Assembly (NCBI GenBank): GCA_017633615.1
Contig: JAGBPB010000088.1
Location: 1-30,403, forward strand
Direction of reading: 5' to 3'
DNA length: 30,403 bases
Source: Bacteroidaceae bacterium
Lineage (GTDB): Bacteria; Bacteroidota; Bacteroidia; Bacteroidales; Bacteroidaceae
In this document: positions 15,846-24,574 of the stretch, one piece after another
Position numbering within the stretch: position 1 is the stretch's first letter
Layout of the letters: the number at the start of each line of letters is the position of its first letter
Position numbers and translations under genes: made by a program
Notes under the pieces: generated by a model
Database searches by the model: none
What the model was told of the DNA's origin: nothing
What the model saw: only the letters and a program-made list of their open reading frames with translations

Positions 15846-17753
15846 ATGATAAAAAGAGTCTTATTAATTGTTCTTGTAATGCTCCTTATGGTGATTGATG
15901 TCCGGGCTGAAGGCATAGCCTGTTCTTCCGATGACATCGGCAAGATCCTTGGTGCTGATGGCATGTTGTATATGACGGTAAATGAAGCTAATGCAGCTGG
16001 TGCAACACCTATAGGAATGGTTGCCAGCATTGACTTGGAACACAAGACAGGACTGGCTGTAGCTCTGACTGATGCGGCTGAGTCTGTAAACTGGGAGGAA
16101 GCTGTCGCTGCTGCCAAGGACTATACTCCTGCCGTTTCGTTCGGCTCCTGGCGACTTCCAACCCGGCAGGATTGGGAGAATATGTTTATATGCTGTGGTG
16201 ATGACCCGGAATATAAAAATGATGTAGGGATTTTCAGCTGCACAGGATTTGCCGGAAAGTATAGAACGGCGGTAGATAATTTAAAGAGTAGGGATTATTT
16301 TCAATTTATTGGTTGGACAGCTACGGAAAATGACGAATCAACTGTATGTGGAATGATCTTTATTTTTTTGGAAAACGTGAATTATGGTCACCAGGCAGCG
16401 TTTTTCAGTTATGCTAAGACAGAGACTAAACAATGTCGTCCCGTTCTTTCCTTTGACATAAATACAGAACATGTAGTGACACTTGCCCCGGAGTGTGACC
16501 CGGAGGTCTGGAATATCAGTCCGTCTGTGGCTGATGAGAATTCTGAAGTCACTATAAAATACACAGGTCCGCACAAGATCAAGGGCTTTGAGGGTACCAA
16601 CACCTTGTTTGCCAGGATTAGAGGCGATGTCCTGAATTTAGGGACTGTCACAATGCCGTATATGATTGGTCTGAGCGGGTTCGACGGCATGTTGCATAGA
16701 TTGCTTCGAGATAGATATGGATATGAAAAGGGCTTTTTCCCACTTACCATTGATTTTGATGAGAATTATTCTATTGCAGGTGGGAGTGGTAAGTTTTTTA
16801 TAGATGAAAAGAAAGAGTGCTTGGTAATCAACGATGTTTTTTCGGGTTTTGCCACTTTGTTCGGGAAATATTATAGGCAAAGTCCTGATGATCCGGATTG
16901 TCTCCTAAGAAAAGAAAATTGTAGAGCTTTCACGGTTGATTTCTATTTGGTGAATAGCGGTTTCAATGGAATATTACCTGTACTATCGTCAGATACTACG
17001 TACACGTTCAGAATGCCTGGCCGTGATGTGGAGGTGTCCCCTTTATTGTATTATGCCCTGGACGAAGAGGCTGCCGACAATGAAACGGCTTATGGTGACA
17101 AGCGCGACGTGTACATTAAGCGCAGTTTTCGTAAAGGGGAATGGGATACATTTGCAGTCCCGTTCAACATCTCGAAAGAAACAATGGATGATTTGGGTTT
17201 TACAGCCAAGCAACTGGTTGCATCATCGTATGCTGATGGTGTGGTGACACTCTCCTTTGCTGATGCAGGCAGCATCGAGGCCGGCAAACCATATCTTGTC
17301 AAGGTGGATGAGGATATCGAAAATCCTGTCTTCGAATATGTTACTCAAGATTATACTGTTAACACCGTAAGTATGGGGGTGGCCAATTTCGTGCCCACAT
17401 TGGAAAAGACGCTCATAACCGGTTGCGGTGATAATGCTGATAATGCCAAGAGTGTTCTGCTGCTTGATGACTTGAACAATCTCATCAGTCCTATGGTAGT
17501 GAACAATCCAGACCACGAGAACAGCTACATTAATGCTTTCCATGCATATTTCCAATTGTCGGGTGATGCGGTTTCAGCCCGGGAGTTCATCCTTGATTTC
17601 AATCTGGGCGTCGGCAATACGGGTGTTAACGACCTGACTGGGCAAGGAATGGAAAGGGTGCGATATTCTCTTGACGGACGGAGTATGGACAGTCAGTCTG
17701 CACCAAAAGAGGTTTTTATTGAAAATGGGCGAATGTTCATTAGAATGGAATAG
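15846..17753 (+). CDS. Secreted C-type-lectin-like (FISUMP/DUF1566-like) surface protein
   Basis: The 635-aa protein has a signal peptide (MIKRVLLIVLVMLLMVIDVRA). Residues about 40-205 have the spaced motifs of the C-type-lectin-like FISUMP/DUF1566 fold: WRLPTRQDWE (102-111), FIGWTATEND (154-163) and CRPV (197-200). The middle has no clear family. A segment around 435-600 (WDTFAVPFNIS, IEAGKPYLVKV) resembles the repeats of large Bacteroidales surface proteins. The last 30 residues (VRYSLDGRSM ... VFIENGRMFIRME) resemble the short C-terminal tail YxLxGR...G(V/I)YIxNGxK common on exported proteins of this order. The ligand is unknown. Stretches 16190-16440 and 16660-17000 are more AT-rich than the rest. 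The repeat at 17759 begins 6 bp after the stop. Confidence 0.7.
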   Translation: MIKRVLLIVLVMLLMVIDVRAEGIACSSDDIGKILGADGMLYMTVNEANAAGATPIGMVASIDLEHKTGLAVALTDAAESVNWEEAVAAAKDYTPAVSFGSWRLPTRQDWENMFICCGDDPEYKNDVGIFSCTGFAGKYRTAVDNLKSRDYFQFIGWTATENDESTVCGMIFIFLENVNYGHQAAFFSYAKTETKQCRPVLSFDINTEHVVTLAPECDPEVWNISPSVADENSEVTIKYTGPHKIKGFEGTNTLFARIRGDVLNLGTVTMPYMIGLSGFDGMLHRLLRDRYGYEKGFFPLTIDFDENYSIAGGSGKFFIDEKKECLVINDVFSGFATLFGKYYRQSPDDPDCLLRKENCRAFTVDFYLVNSGFNGILPVLSSDTTYTFRMPGRDVEVSPLLYYALDEEAADNETAYGDKRDVYIKRSFRKGEWDTFAVPFNISKETMDDLGFTAKQLVASSYADGVVTLSFADAGSIEAGKPYLVKVDEDIENPVFEYVTQDYTVNTVSMGVANFVPTLEKTLITGCGDNADNAKSVLLLDDLNNLISPMVVNNPDHENSYINAFHAYFQLSGDAVSAREFILDFNLGVGNTGVNDLTGQGMERVRYSLDGRSMDSQSAPKEVFIENGRMFIRME

Positions 17754-17758
17754 GTATA

Positions 17759-17930
17759 AGAATCTGTTTTAGAATCTGTTTAAATTTGTTCCATGATTTT
17801 CTTACGGCCTCATCCCGCGGATATCAGGTGGTGAGGTGAGTTCTTCTGTAATTCCTTGAGAGAATAGCCAGATAGAGTTTACGTGTTTGCGTGCAAGCTC
17901 TCTCTGAGCGTAGGATTATTCCTGACAGTT
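17759..17930. repeat. Dispersed-repeat copy / insertion-element remnant
   Basis: A 24-bp sequence at 17771-17794, reading inward AGAATCTGTTTAAATTTG then TTCCAT, matches the left end of the hairpin element at 21387 with a single difference. A 12-bp partial copy (AGAATCTGTTTT) stands directly in front of it at 17759-17770, as if two ends were joined. The rest, up to the muramidase gene, has short broken reading frames on the minus strand (for example TEELTSPPDIRGMRP) and no intact gene. No matching right end was found near 17930, so this looks like a decayed or half element. Confidence 0.55.
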
Positions 17931-18345
17931 ACTTCGGGCACAGTTCCCAGCCGCGCATCATGGCTATGTAGTCTATGGACTGTGTTCCGTTCTCATGGAT
18001 GGCCATAGCTGCTCCGAGCATAAGCCAGCGGGCGGCATGGTCGGCGGGGGCGCCTAACGGCTCGTCCGGCTGTATGCCTGAAATACGGGAGACACTGGCT
18101 ATGTACGCTTCCGTGTCGTTCTCTGACTCCGGTGCCCAACGGCTCACTATGGACTGGATGGTGTTAAGGTGGTACTTTCCATAATAAGTACGGGTCAGCA
18201 GGTAGAAGGCTGCCCGCCAACCGTACTCTATGGATTCAAACTGACAGAAAGCTGAATCTGTCTGAGTCTCGCTCAGACCTTTCCACTGGCTCTTGCTTCG
18301 GCGGATGTTCAGTGGATTGTTGTTCCTGATTCCTCTCGGTGTCAT
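17929..18345 (-). CDS. P5-like phage structural / muramidase-type protein
   Basis: This 138-aa protein begins MTPRGIRNNNPLNIRRSKSQ. The GIRNNNPLNIR opening, QTDSAFCQFESIEYGWRAAF and SRWAP resemble the small proteins annotated as structural protein P5 (PRD1 type), which have a lysozyme-like (transglycosylase) fold and probably bind or cut peptidoglycan. It has no signal peptide. In Bacteroidota this family occurs in prophages but also as a lone chromosomal gene; no other phage genes are nearby here. It is 24 nt downstream of the rubredoxin gene on the same strand, so it may share its message. Confidence 0.7.
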   Translation of the reverse strand: MTPRGIRNNNPLNIRRSKSQWKGLSETQTDSAFCQFESIEYGWRAAFYLLTRTYYGKYHLNTIQSIVSRWAPESENDTEAYIASVSRISGIQPDEPLGAPADHAARWLMLGAAMAIHENGTQSIDYIAMMRGWELCPK

Positions 18346-18369
18346 CTCTTTGATTTGCAGGAGCCTGAT

Positions 18370-18528
18370 TCAAGCGGGGGAAAACTGGTCCTTTCCTACA
18401 CCGCAGATGGGGCAGACCCAATCTTCGGGGAGGTTCTCGAAAGATGTTCCGGGAGCAACTCCGCTGTCCGGATCACCGGCTGCAGGATCGTATTCGTATC
18501 CGCAGACATCGCAAATGTACTTGTTCAT
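18370..18528 (-). CDS. Rubredoxin
   Basis: This short gene encodes 52 aa beginning [20 protein letters not shown]. The two iron-binding knuckles CDVCGY (Cys6, Cys9) and [11 protein letters not shown] (Cys39, Cys42) are intact, and the length is standard for rubredoxin. It is a cytoplasmic one-electron carrier with a single Fe(Cys)4 centre. In anaerobes it often donates electrons to peroxide- or superoxide-reducing enzymes; none of these is adjacent here. It lies 29 nt after the epimerase stop and 24 nt before the muramidase-like gene, all on the minus strand. Confidence 0.93.
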   Translation of the reverse strand: MNKYICDVCGYEYDPAAGDPDSGVAPGTSFENLPEDWVCPICGVGKDQFSPA

Positions 18529-18557
18529 AGTTGTTATTGTTAATGTTGGTTGGTATG

Positions 18558-19595
18558 TTACTTAAGCGGGTTAAGGTCCGATTTGAACCATTCGATAAAC
18601 TTGCCGATGCCTTCGTGGAGGGCGGTGGATGGCTTGTAGCCGCACTCCCGCTCAAGTTTCGAGGTGTCGGCATAGGTCCTGAGGACATCGCCCTGCTGCA
18701 TGGGCAGGAATATCTTCCTGGCTTCGATGCCCAGCGCTTTCTCTATCTCATTTATGAAATCCATCAGTTGTACAGGTCTGGAACAACCTATATTATATAT
18801 TTTCCAGGGGATGTTGCCGGGGCATTGGCCGGCTACGGGCTTGCGGTCTATCACCTGGATGGTGCCTTCCACTATATCGTCTATATAGGTGAAGTCCCGG
18901 CTCAGGTTGCCGTTGTTGAATACCTTGATGGGTTCGCCTTTGCTGATGGCGGTGGCAAACAGCATCGGTGCCATGTCCGGACGCCCCCAGGGTCCATAGA
19001 CGGTAAAGAAGCGCAGGCCTGTGGCGGGAAGGCCGTATAGCTTGCTGTAGGAGTGGGCCATCAGTTCATTGGCTTTCTTTGTGGCGGCGTAAAGGCTCAC
19101 CGGGTTATCTACGCGGTCATCCTCAGAGAACGGCACCTTGTCGTTCATTCCATAGACCGATGATGACGATGCATATACGAGATGCTTTATGTCATTATGG
19201 CGGCAGCACTCCAGTACGTTCATGAATCCCACCAGGTTGCTGTCTAAATAGGCGTAGGGGTTGGTGATGGAGTATCGGACGCCAGCCTGGGCTGCCAGGT
19301 TGACCACTATGTCGAATTCTTCCTTCTGGAAGAATCCCGCCATCTGGCCGCGGTCAGCAAGATCCATCTTTATGAACCGGTAGTTGGGGAACAGCGTGCT
19401 TTCGCGGATTGAGCCGTCAATGTAGCGGCCGCTGTGTGAATGTATTCCGCACTGCTCCAGACGGCCCAGCTTGAGCCTGACATCGTAATAGTCGTTCATG
19501 TTATCCAGTCCTACGACCTCATCACCGCGTTCAGCCAGCCGGTATGCCAGTTTTGAGCCGATGAATCCGGCCGCTCCTGTTACAAGTATCTTCAT
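18558..19595 (-). CDS. NAD-dependent nucleotide-sugar epimerase (UDP-glucuronate 4-epimerase-like)
   Basis: This 345-aa extended SDR enzyme carries the NAD-binding motif TGAAGFIGS (about 7-15), the SSSSVYG strand, the catalytic YxxxK as YAATKK, and the conserved [11 protein letters not shown] and [15 protein letters not shown] segments. The latter two are typical of UDP-glucuronate/UDP-glucose 4-epimerases of the CapI/WbnF type. It would supply a sugar nucleotide for capsule or O-antigen. No glycosyltransferase genes are adjacent, so it looks like a stand-alone copy. A -7 element lies 27 bp upstream. Confidence 0.88.
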   Translation of the reverse strand: MKILVTGAAGFIGSKLAYRLAERGDEVVGLDNMNDYYDVRLKLGRLEQCGIHSHSGRYIDGSIRESTLFPNYRFIKMDLADRGQMAGFFQKEEFDIVVNLAAQAGVRYSITNPYAYLDSNLVGFMNVLECCRHNDIKHLVYASSSSVYGMNDKVPFSEDDRVDNPVSLYAATKKANELMAHSYSKLYGLPATGLRFFTVYGPWGRPDMAPMLFATAISKGEPIKVFNNGNLSRDFTYIDDIVEGTIQVIDRKPVAGQCPGNIPWKIYNIGCSRPVQLMDFINEIEKALGIEARKIFLPMQQGDVLRTYADTSKLERECGYKPSTALHEGIGKFIEWFKSDLNPLK

Positions 19596-19621
19596 TGTGC
19601 CGTTTTATCATGAATGGAATA

Positions 19622-19629
19622 CAAACTTA
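19622..19629 (-). promoter_or_regulatory. -7 element of the epimerase operon
   Basis: The minus strand reads TAAGTTTG, matching TAnnTTTG, 27 bp before the ATG at 19595. The -33 position has no clear TTTG. Confidence 0.45.
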
Positions 19630-19869
19630 CACAAAATCTACTGGTTTTACATCCATTAAGATAAAAATCATAGGAAAAAACAGATAAAAGATATTTAATT
19701 AGGAATCCGGCATCCGGCATCCAACACCCAAAGTTTGACAAAAAGAATGCATTACACCCGAAATTGTGCATATTTATGCTCAAAACGCCTGTTTTTACGC
19801 CGGTTTTTAATGTAAATGCATATCTTTCTGACTTATTTGCATAATTTTTGTGAAAAAAATTGCGTTTTC

Positions 19870-19901
19870 TTTGTTGCTTTTGATGACAAATAGTAACTTT
19901 G
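19870..19901 (+). promoter_or_regulatory. Promoter of gdhA
   Basis: -33 TTTG (19870-19873), a 20-nt spacer and -7 TAACTTTG (19894-19901) form a full Bacteroidota consensus promoter. The leader of about 65 nt before the ATG at 19974 is A-rich, as is usual for highly expressed genes of this group. Confidence 0.8.
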
Positions 19902-19973
19902 CAAACGGTTTTAGTGACAAAATCACAAAAACAGTTCAGTAAATATACAATTTAAACAAAATAACGCATTATT

Positions 19974-21329
19974 ATGGACAAACAGGTAAAGAATTACGTT
20001 GAGGGTTTCATGGCTGAGCTTATAGCCAAGAATCCGGGCGAGAAGGAGTTCCATCAGGCAGTTCGCGAGGTGGTGGAGAGTGTTGCACCTTATATTTTAC
20101 AGAATCCGCACCTCATTGACCAGAAGATCATGGAGCGTATCGTGGAGCCTGAGAGGGTTATCATGTTCCGTGTTCCATGGATGGATGACAAAGGCGAGAT
20201 TCATGTAAACCGCGGCTTCCGCGTTCAGATGAACAGTGCCATCGGCCCGTACAAAGGCGGCGTGCGTTTCCACTCAAGCGTTAACCTGAGCATCATGAAG
20301 TTCCTTGCTTTTGAGCAGACTTTCAAGAACAGCCTTACCACTCTGCCTATGGGCGGTGCCAAGGGTGGCTCAGACTTCAGCCCGCGCGGAAAGTCCGATG
20401 CAGAGGTGATGCGTTTCTGCCAGAGTTTCATGAACGAGCTTTATCGTCATATAGGTCCTGACACCGATGTTCCCGCAGGTGATATAGGTGTAGGCGGCCG
20501 TGAGGTCGGTTTCATGTTCGGTCAGTACAAGAAACTCAAGAACGAGTGGACCGGAACCTACACCGGCAAGGGCCAGGGTTGGGGCGGTAGCCTGCTGCGT
20601 CCCGAGGCAACCGGTTACGGTGCCTGCTACTTCGCACAGGACATGCTTGCCACACGTGGCAAGAGCTTTGAGGGCCAGACAGTAGTTATCTCAGGTTCAG
20701 GTAATGTGGCACAGTATGCTGCCGAGAAGGCTATGCGTCTGGGTGCCAAGGTCGTCACTTTCTCCGACTCAAACGGTTATATCTACGATCCCGAGGGCAT
20801 GACCGAGGAGAAGATAGCATACGTGAAGAACCTCAAGAACGTTATCCGCGGTCGTATCAAGGAGTATGTAAAGCAGTATCCTAACGCCAAGTACTTTGAG
20901 GGCGAGCGTCCCTGGGGTGTCAAGTGCGACATCGCCATGCCTTGCGCCACCCAGAACGAGATTGAGCTCAAGGATGCCGAGAAGCTGGTGGCCAACGGCT
21001 GCTACTGCGTAACCGAGGGGGCCAACATGCCTACCACTCCCGATGCAATCGCCCTGTTCCAGAAGAACAAGATGTTGTACTCACCTGGTAAGGCTTCGAA
21101 TGCCGGTGGTGTATCTACATCAGGTCTTGAGATGTCACAGAACTCAATGCGTCTGAAATGGACATCCGAGGAGGTTGACGAAAAACTGCATCGCATCATG
21201 AGCGATATCCACGCTGCCTGCGTCAAGTACGGTACCGAGGAGGACGGCTACATCAACTATGTGAAGGGTGCCAACATCGCCGGTTTCATGAAAGTGGCGA
21301 ATGCTATGTGTGACCAGGGTTTGGTATAA
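19974..21329 (+). CDS. gdhA: NADP-type glutamate dehydrogenase
   Basis: This 451-aa enzyme interconverts 2-oxoglutarate plus ammonia and glutamate, and is the main ammonia-assimilation step in many Bacteroidales. Substrate-binding motifs GPYKGGVRFH and LPMGGAKGGSDF (catalytic lysine), the catalytic aspartate in VPAGDIGVGGREVG and the dinucleotide-binding SGSGNVAQYAAEKA are all intact. The FSDSNG end of the second strand resembles NADP-dependent hexameric enzymes (E. coli GdhA type). It has a strong promoter and a strong terminator and is probably monocistronic. Codon choice is strongly biased (many AAG, GGC and CGT), as expected for high expression. Confidence 0.95.
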   Translation: MDKQVKNYVEGFMAELIAKNPGEKEFHQAVREVVESVAPYILQNPHLIDQKIMERIVEPERVIMFRVPWMDDKGEIHVNRGFRVQMNSAIGPYKGGVRFHSSVNLSIMKFLAFEQTFKNSLTTLPMGGAKGGSDFSPRGKSDAEVMRFCQSFMNELYRHIGPDTDVPAGDIGVGGREVGFMFGQYKKLKNEWTGTYTGKGQGWGGSLLRPEATGYGACYFAQDMLATRGKSFEGQTVVISGSGNVAQYAAEKAMRLGAKVVTFSDSNGYIYDPEGMTEEKIAYVKNLKNVIRGRIKEYVKQYPNAKYFEGERPWGVKCDIAMPCATQNEIELKDAEKLVANGCYCVTEGANMPTTPDAIALFQKNKMLYSPGKASNAGGVSTSGLEMSQNSMRLKWTSEEVDEKLHRIMSDIHAACVKYGTEEDGYINYVKGANIAGFMKVANAMCDQGLV

Positions 21330-21348
21330 TCCTGACAAATTGATAATT

Positions 21349-21384
21349 TTGGGCTGGCTTAGCAAAAGCCGGCCCAATTTTTTT
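21349..21384 (+). terminator. Rho-independent terminator of gdhA
   Basis: A 12-bp stem with one G-T pair (21349-21360 with 21366-21377) and a 5-nt loop is followed by seven T residues. It begins 20 bp past the gdhA stop. Confidence 0.9.
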
Positions 21385-21386
21385 AA

Positions 21387-21550
21387 AGAATCTGTTTAAT
21401 TTTGTTCCATAAAGAAGATTATGGTCAATTTTTTCTCCTGTTTCCATCGTTATGAGGGAACAATGGAGGTCCATTTTGACTGAGGAACGATGGAAACAGG
21501 AGAAAAAAGGGGCTATAAGATATTTATGGAGACAAATTTAAACAGATTCT
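21387..21550. mobile_element. MITE-like 164-bp hairpin element
   Basis: The ends are inverted repeats of 27-28 bp (21387-21413 and 21523-21550) differing by one base and one indel. Inside is a perfect 23-bp inverted repeat (21429-21451 with 21486-21508), and at the centre a short palindrome AATGGA-GG-TCCATT (21462-21475). There is no reading frame. This is the form of a miniature inverted-repeat element moved by an outside transposase. Its left end matches the repeat at 17771. It starts 2 bp after the gdhA terminator and stops 4 bp before the ATG of the next gene. No transposase gene is in the window, and target-site duplication is not clear. Confidence 0.65.
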
Positions 21551-21554
21551 AAGT

Positions 21555-24506
21555 ATGGAGGAGAAAGAGAATCATCATCCCGAACTCATGGCCCGACGTA
21601 TCCGCAGGATACTGCTGGTATGCAACAATTATGACAGCTATTCGCTTGAGGAGGACGGCCACATTGAGGCACAGATTGCACAGGACTATGCCGAACTCAA
21701 CCTGAGTAATCCGCCTGACATTATCCGTGTCGAGACTACGGTCGAGGCCCTGCAGCTGGCCGTGACCGACACATCGTTCGATCTGGTAATAACCATGTAC
21801 AACGTGGGCAAGGTGGATGTGTTCGATTTCTCCAAGCAGATGAAGGAGATATCGCCCGATACCCCCATTGTATTGCTGGCAACATTCTCACGTGAGATAT
21901 ACAACCGTATGCAGGACCGCATGGGCAGCGCGATAGACTGGTTCTTCTGCTGGAACAACTCCACCGACCTTATAATAGCCATAATCAAGCTGCTTGAGGA
22001 TCGGATGAATGCAGAGCACGACATACTGGAGGAGGGCGTGCGCGCCATACTTCTGATTGAGGACTCGGTACGCTACTATTCAACCTATCTGCCGGTGCTC
22101 TACAAACTGGTGCTGCAGCAGAACATAGAGGCCATTCGCGACACCCTGAACGAGAAGCAGCAGACCCTGCGCAAGCGTTCGCGCCCCAAGATACTCATGG
22201 CCACCTGTTACGATGAGGCCGTAGAGCTGTACGAGCGCTACAAGCAGAACATACTGGGAGTGATATCGGACATAGGATTCGTAATCCATAAGGATGATGC
22301 ACCCGAGCAGGAGAAACTGGATGCAGGTATAGACCTGGTCAACCATATCCATGCCGACAACCCCACCATGCCCATACTGATGCAGTCATCGCAGGAGAGT
22401 ATGCGCGAGGTGGCCGAGCAGTTGGGGGTGGGCTTTGTGGTAAAGACCTCCAAGACCCTTACCCATGACCTGTCCGATTACATAGGCCGCGAGTTCGGAT
22501 TCGGAGATTTCGTGGTGACCGATCCGGTTACGGGCGAGGAGCTGCTCCGCGCCAGTGACCTTTACGGATTCGAGAAGATAGTCAAGAACATATCGGACCG
22601 CGATTTCCGCCGTCTGAGTGACAAGAACTACATATCCCGCTGGCTCTTTGCGCGCGGTCTGTTCGCGCTGGGCAAGGAGCTGCGTCCGCTCACCATCCAC
22701 AACGATGCCGAACTGCCGGAGATACGCCGTATCAACCTCAAGATGATACATGATTTCCGCAACAATCAGGGGGTAGGCGTGGTGGCCAAGTTCGATCCGG
22801 CCACCTATAACGATACCATAAGGTTTGCCCGTCTGGGTAACGGCTCATTGGGCGGAAAGGCCCGCGGCCTGGCATTCCTCAACCACATCCTGGTCAAGTA
22901 TGACCTGTATGACAAGTGGGAGGATGTGCGTGTCACAACGCCCCGTACGCTGGTAATAACCACCGAGTATTTTGACCGTTTCATCATAGACAACGGCCTG
23001 CAGTATGTCATCAACTCGGATATATCGGACGATGAGATACTGGCGGAGTTCGTGGCATCGACCCTGCCGCGTGACCTGATTGACAACCTCAAGGTATTCA
23101 TACACAATATACGCAAGCCGCTGGCCGTGCGCTCGTCGTCCAAATTGGAGGACTCTTATTATCAGCCGTTTGCAGGAGTCTATTCAACGTACATGATTCC
23201 GCGCACTGACAATGAGGACCAGCAGCTACGCCTGCTCTCCAAGGCCATCAAGAGCGTCTATGCATCAATCTTCTTTGCATCGTCACGTAGCTATATAACC
23301 GCTACGGCCAATGTGATATCCGAGGAGAAGATGGCCATCATCCTGCAGGAGATATGCGGCAGCAGTGACCAGGGATATTTCTTCCCGACGCTGTCAGGTG
23401 TGGCCCGTTCGGTCAATTTCTACCCCATAGGGCACGAGAAGGCCGAGGACGGAATCGTGAAGGTGGCCTTCGGTCTGGGCAAGGCTGTGGTTGACGGTGA
23501 CCAGGTGCTCAGGTTCTCACCAAAGTACCCCAAGCACGTGCTGCAGACATCAACCATTGAGCAGACCATGACCGAGACCCAGAAGTCCATGTTCGCGCTC
23601 AACCTCAAGCCCGAGAAGTTTACCACATCAATCGATGATGCCGTAAACCTGGAGCGCATACCCATTGCGGACTGCGAAAAGTTCCGCAATCTCAAGCACG
23701 TGGTATCGACCTTTGATCTGGAGAACCAGCGAATGGTGGACTCGGCGTACCCTACAGGTCCCCGATTCGTAACGTTCGCCCAGATGCTCAAGTACAAGAC
23801 ATTCCCGCTGGCCGAGATTGTGGATGAGTTGCTGGATATAGCCCGTCGTGAGATGAAATGCGGTGTTGAGATAGAGTTTGCGGCCGATATAGACCGCGGC
23901 GGCGACAAGAACAAGCTGCCCAAGTTCAACGTGCTGCAGATAAGACCCATATCGGTCGATAGCCGCAATGTTGACGTTGACTGGGATGAGATTGATACCA
24001 GTGGCGCCCTTATCAAGTCAGAGAGCGCATTGGGCACAGGCTGGATAAAGGGCCTGACCGATGTGATATACCTCAAGATGGATGCGTTCGATACGCAGAA
24101 GACCGTGGAGATGGCGCATCAGATTACTGCCATGAACAGTCGCATGCGCAAGGAGGGCCGCAATTACGTGCTTATAGGATACGGCCGCTGGGGTTCCAGC
24201 ATACCGTCTTTAGGCGTTCCCGTCCAATGGGGCGATATTTCGGAGGCAAAGGTGATAGTGGAGTGCAGCTTAGAGGATTTCCGCGTGGATCCCAGCCAGG
24301 GCACCCATTTCTTCCAGAACCTGACTTCATTCAACGCCGGCTACATCAACGTAGATCCGTACTCCGGCCGGGGTGATACTTTTGACTATGACGAGCTGGA
24401 AAAACTGCCCGCCATCGAGGAGACCGAGTTCCTGCGTCACGTAAGGTTTGACCGTGAGCTTGAAATCTGCATAGACGGCCGCTCCAGCAAGGCGATGATA
24501 AAATAA
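21555..24506 (+). CDS. Tandem receiver-like / PEP-synthase ATP-grasp domain protein
   Basis: This 983-aa cytoplasmic protein begins with two response-regulator-like modules: about 16-150 (RRILLVCNNYD, no clear phosphate-accepting Asp) and about 160-310 (RAILLIEDS, candidate acceptor Asp239 in GVISDIGF, Lys at 297). Residues about 425-860 look like the N-terminal ATP-grasp domain of PEP synthase/pyruvate phosphate dikinase: LGGKARGLAFL and LAVRSSSKLEDS...FAGVYSTY. The His-bearing swivelling domain and the C-terminal PEP-binding barrel of true PEP synthase are not visible, so pyruvate-to-PEP chemistry is doubtful. Similar proteins occur in Bacteroidales, often annotated as PEP synthase. A phosphotransfer or regulatory role is inference. 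The start lies 4 bp from the end of the hairpin element; MARRIRRILL (ATG at 21588) is an alternative start. Confidence 0.75.
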   Translation: MEEKENHHPELMARRIRRILLVCNNYDSYSLEEDGHIEAQIAQDYAELNLSNPPDIIRVETTVEALQLAVTDTSFDLVITMYNVGKVDVFDFSKQMKEISPDTPIVLLATFSREIYNRMQDRMGSAIDWFFCWNNSTDLIIAIIKLLEDRMNAEHDILEEGVRAILLIEDSVRYYSTYLPVLYKLVLQQNIEAIRDTLNEKQQTLRKRSRPKILMATCYDEAVELYERYKQNILGVISDIGFVIHKDDAPEQEKLDAGIDLVNHIHADNPTMPILMQSSQESMREVAEQLGVGFVVKTSKTLTHDLSDYIGREFGFGDFVVTDPVTGEELLRASDLYGFEKIVKNISDRDFRRLSDKNYISRWLFARGLFALGKELRPLTIHNDAELPEIRRINLKMIHDFRNNQGVGVVAKFDPATYNDTIRFARLGNGSLGGKARGLAFLNHILVKYDLYDKWEDVRVTTPRTLVITTEYFDRFIIDNGLQYVINSDISDDEILAEFVASTLPRDLIDNLKVFIHNIRKPLAVRSSSKLEDSYYQPFAGVYSTYMIPRTDNEDQQLRLLSKAIKSVYASIFFASSRSYITATANVISEEKMAIILQEICGSSDQGYFFPTLSGVARSVNFYPIGHEKAEDGIVKVAFGLGKAVVDGDQVLRFSPKYPKHVLQTSTIEQTMTETQKSMFALNLKPEKFTTSIDDAVNLERIPIADCEKFRNLKHVVSTFDLENQRMVDSAYPTGPRFVTFAQMLKYKTFPLAEIVDELLDIARREMKCGVEIEFAADIDRGGDKNKLPKFNVLQIRPISVDSRNVDVDWDEIDTSGALIKSESALGTGWIKGLTDVIYLKMDAFDTQKTVEMAHQITAMNSRMRKEGRNYVLIGYGRWGSSIPSLGVPVQWGDISEAKVIVECSLEDFRVDPSQGTHFFQNLTSFNAGYINVDPYSGRGDTFDYDELEKLPAIEETEFLRHVRFDRELEICIDGRSSKAMIK

Positions 24507-24574
24507 TTGTCTTTTTGATTATCTGCATGCAGTCTTTTCTTTGATTGACGGACTACATCAAAGAAAGGCATTGT

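Larger units (their letters stand above)
19596..19973. other. AT-rich intergenic region with divergent promoters
   Basis: This 378-bp gene-free stretch separates the divergent epimerase and gdhA genes. It holds the two promoters listed separately and a small tandem repeat of ATCCGGC (two and a half copies, 19705-19722). The rest is AT-rich, with no convincing small reading frame or strong hairpin seen. Confidence 0.6.

Noticed and set aside
16100..16480. Diversity-generating retroelement target in the lectin-like domain
   Set aside because: The fold and closing CRPV recall such targets, but there is no reverse transcriptase gene and no near-identical template repeat in the window. The domain is at the N-terminus rather than the C-terminus.
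17929..18345. Prophage, suggested by the P5-like protein
   Set aside because: No integrase, capsid, tail or terminase genes and no attachment sites nearby; neighbours are rubredoxin and an epimerase.
19705..19722. Tandem ATCCGGC repeat as a regulatory array
   Set aside because: Only two and a half copies, not positioned relative to either promoter; probably replication slippage.
23420..24076. 218-codon minus-strand reading frame antisense to the 983-aa gene
   Set aside because: Ser-rich shadow of a biased coding frame; no domain, no promoter, no ribosome-binding region.
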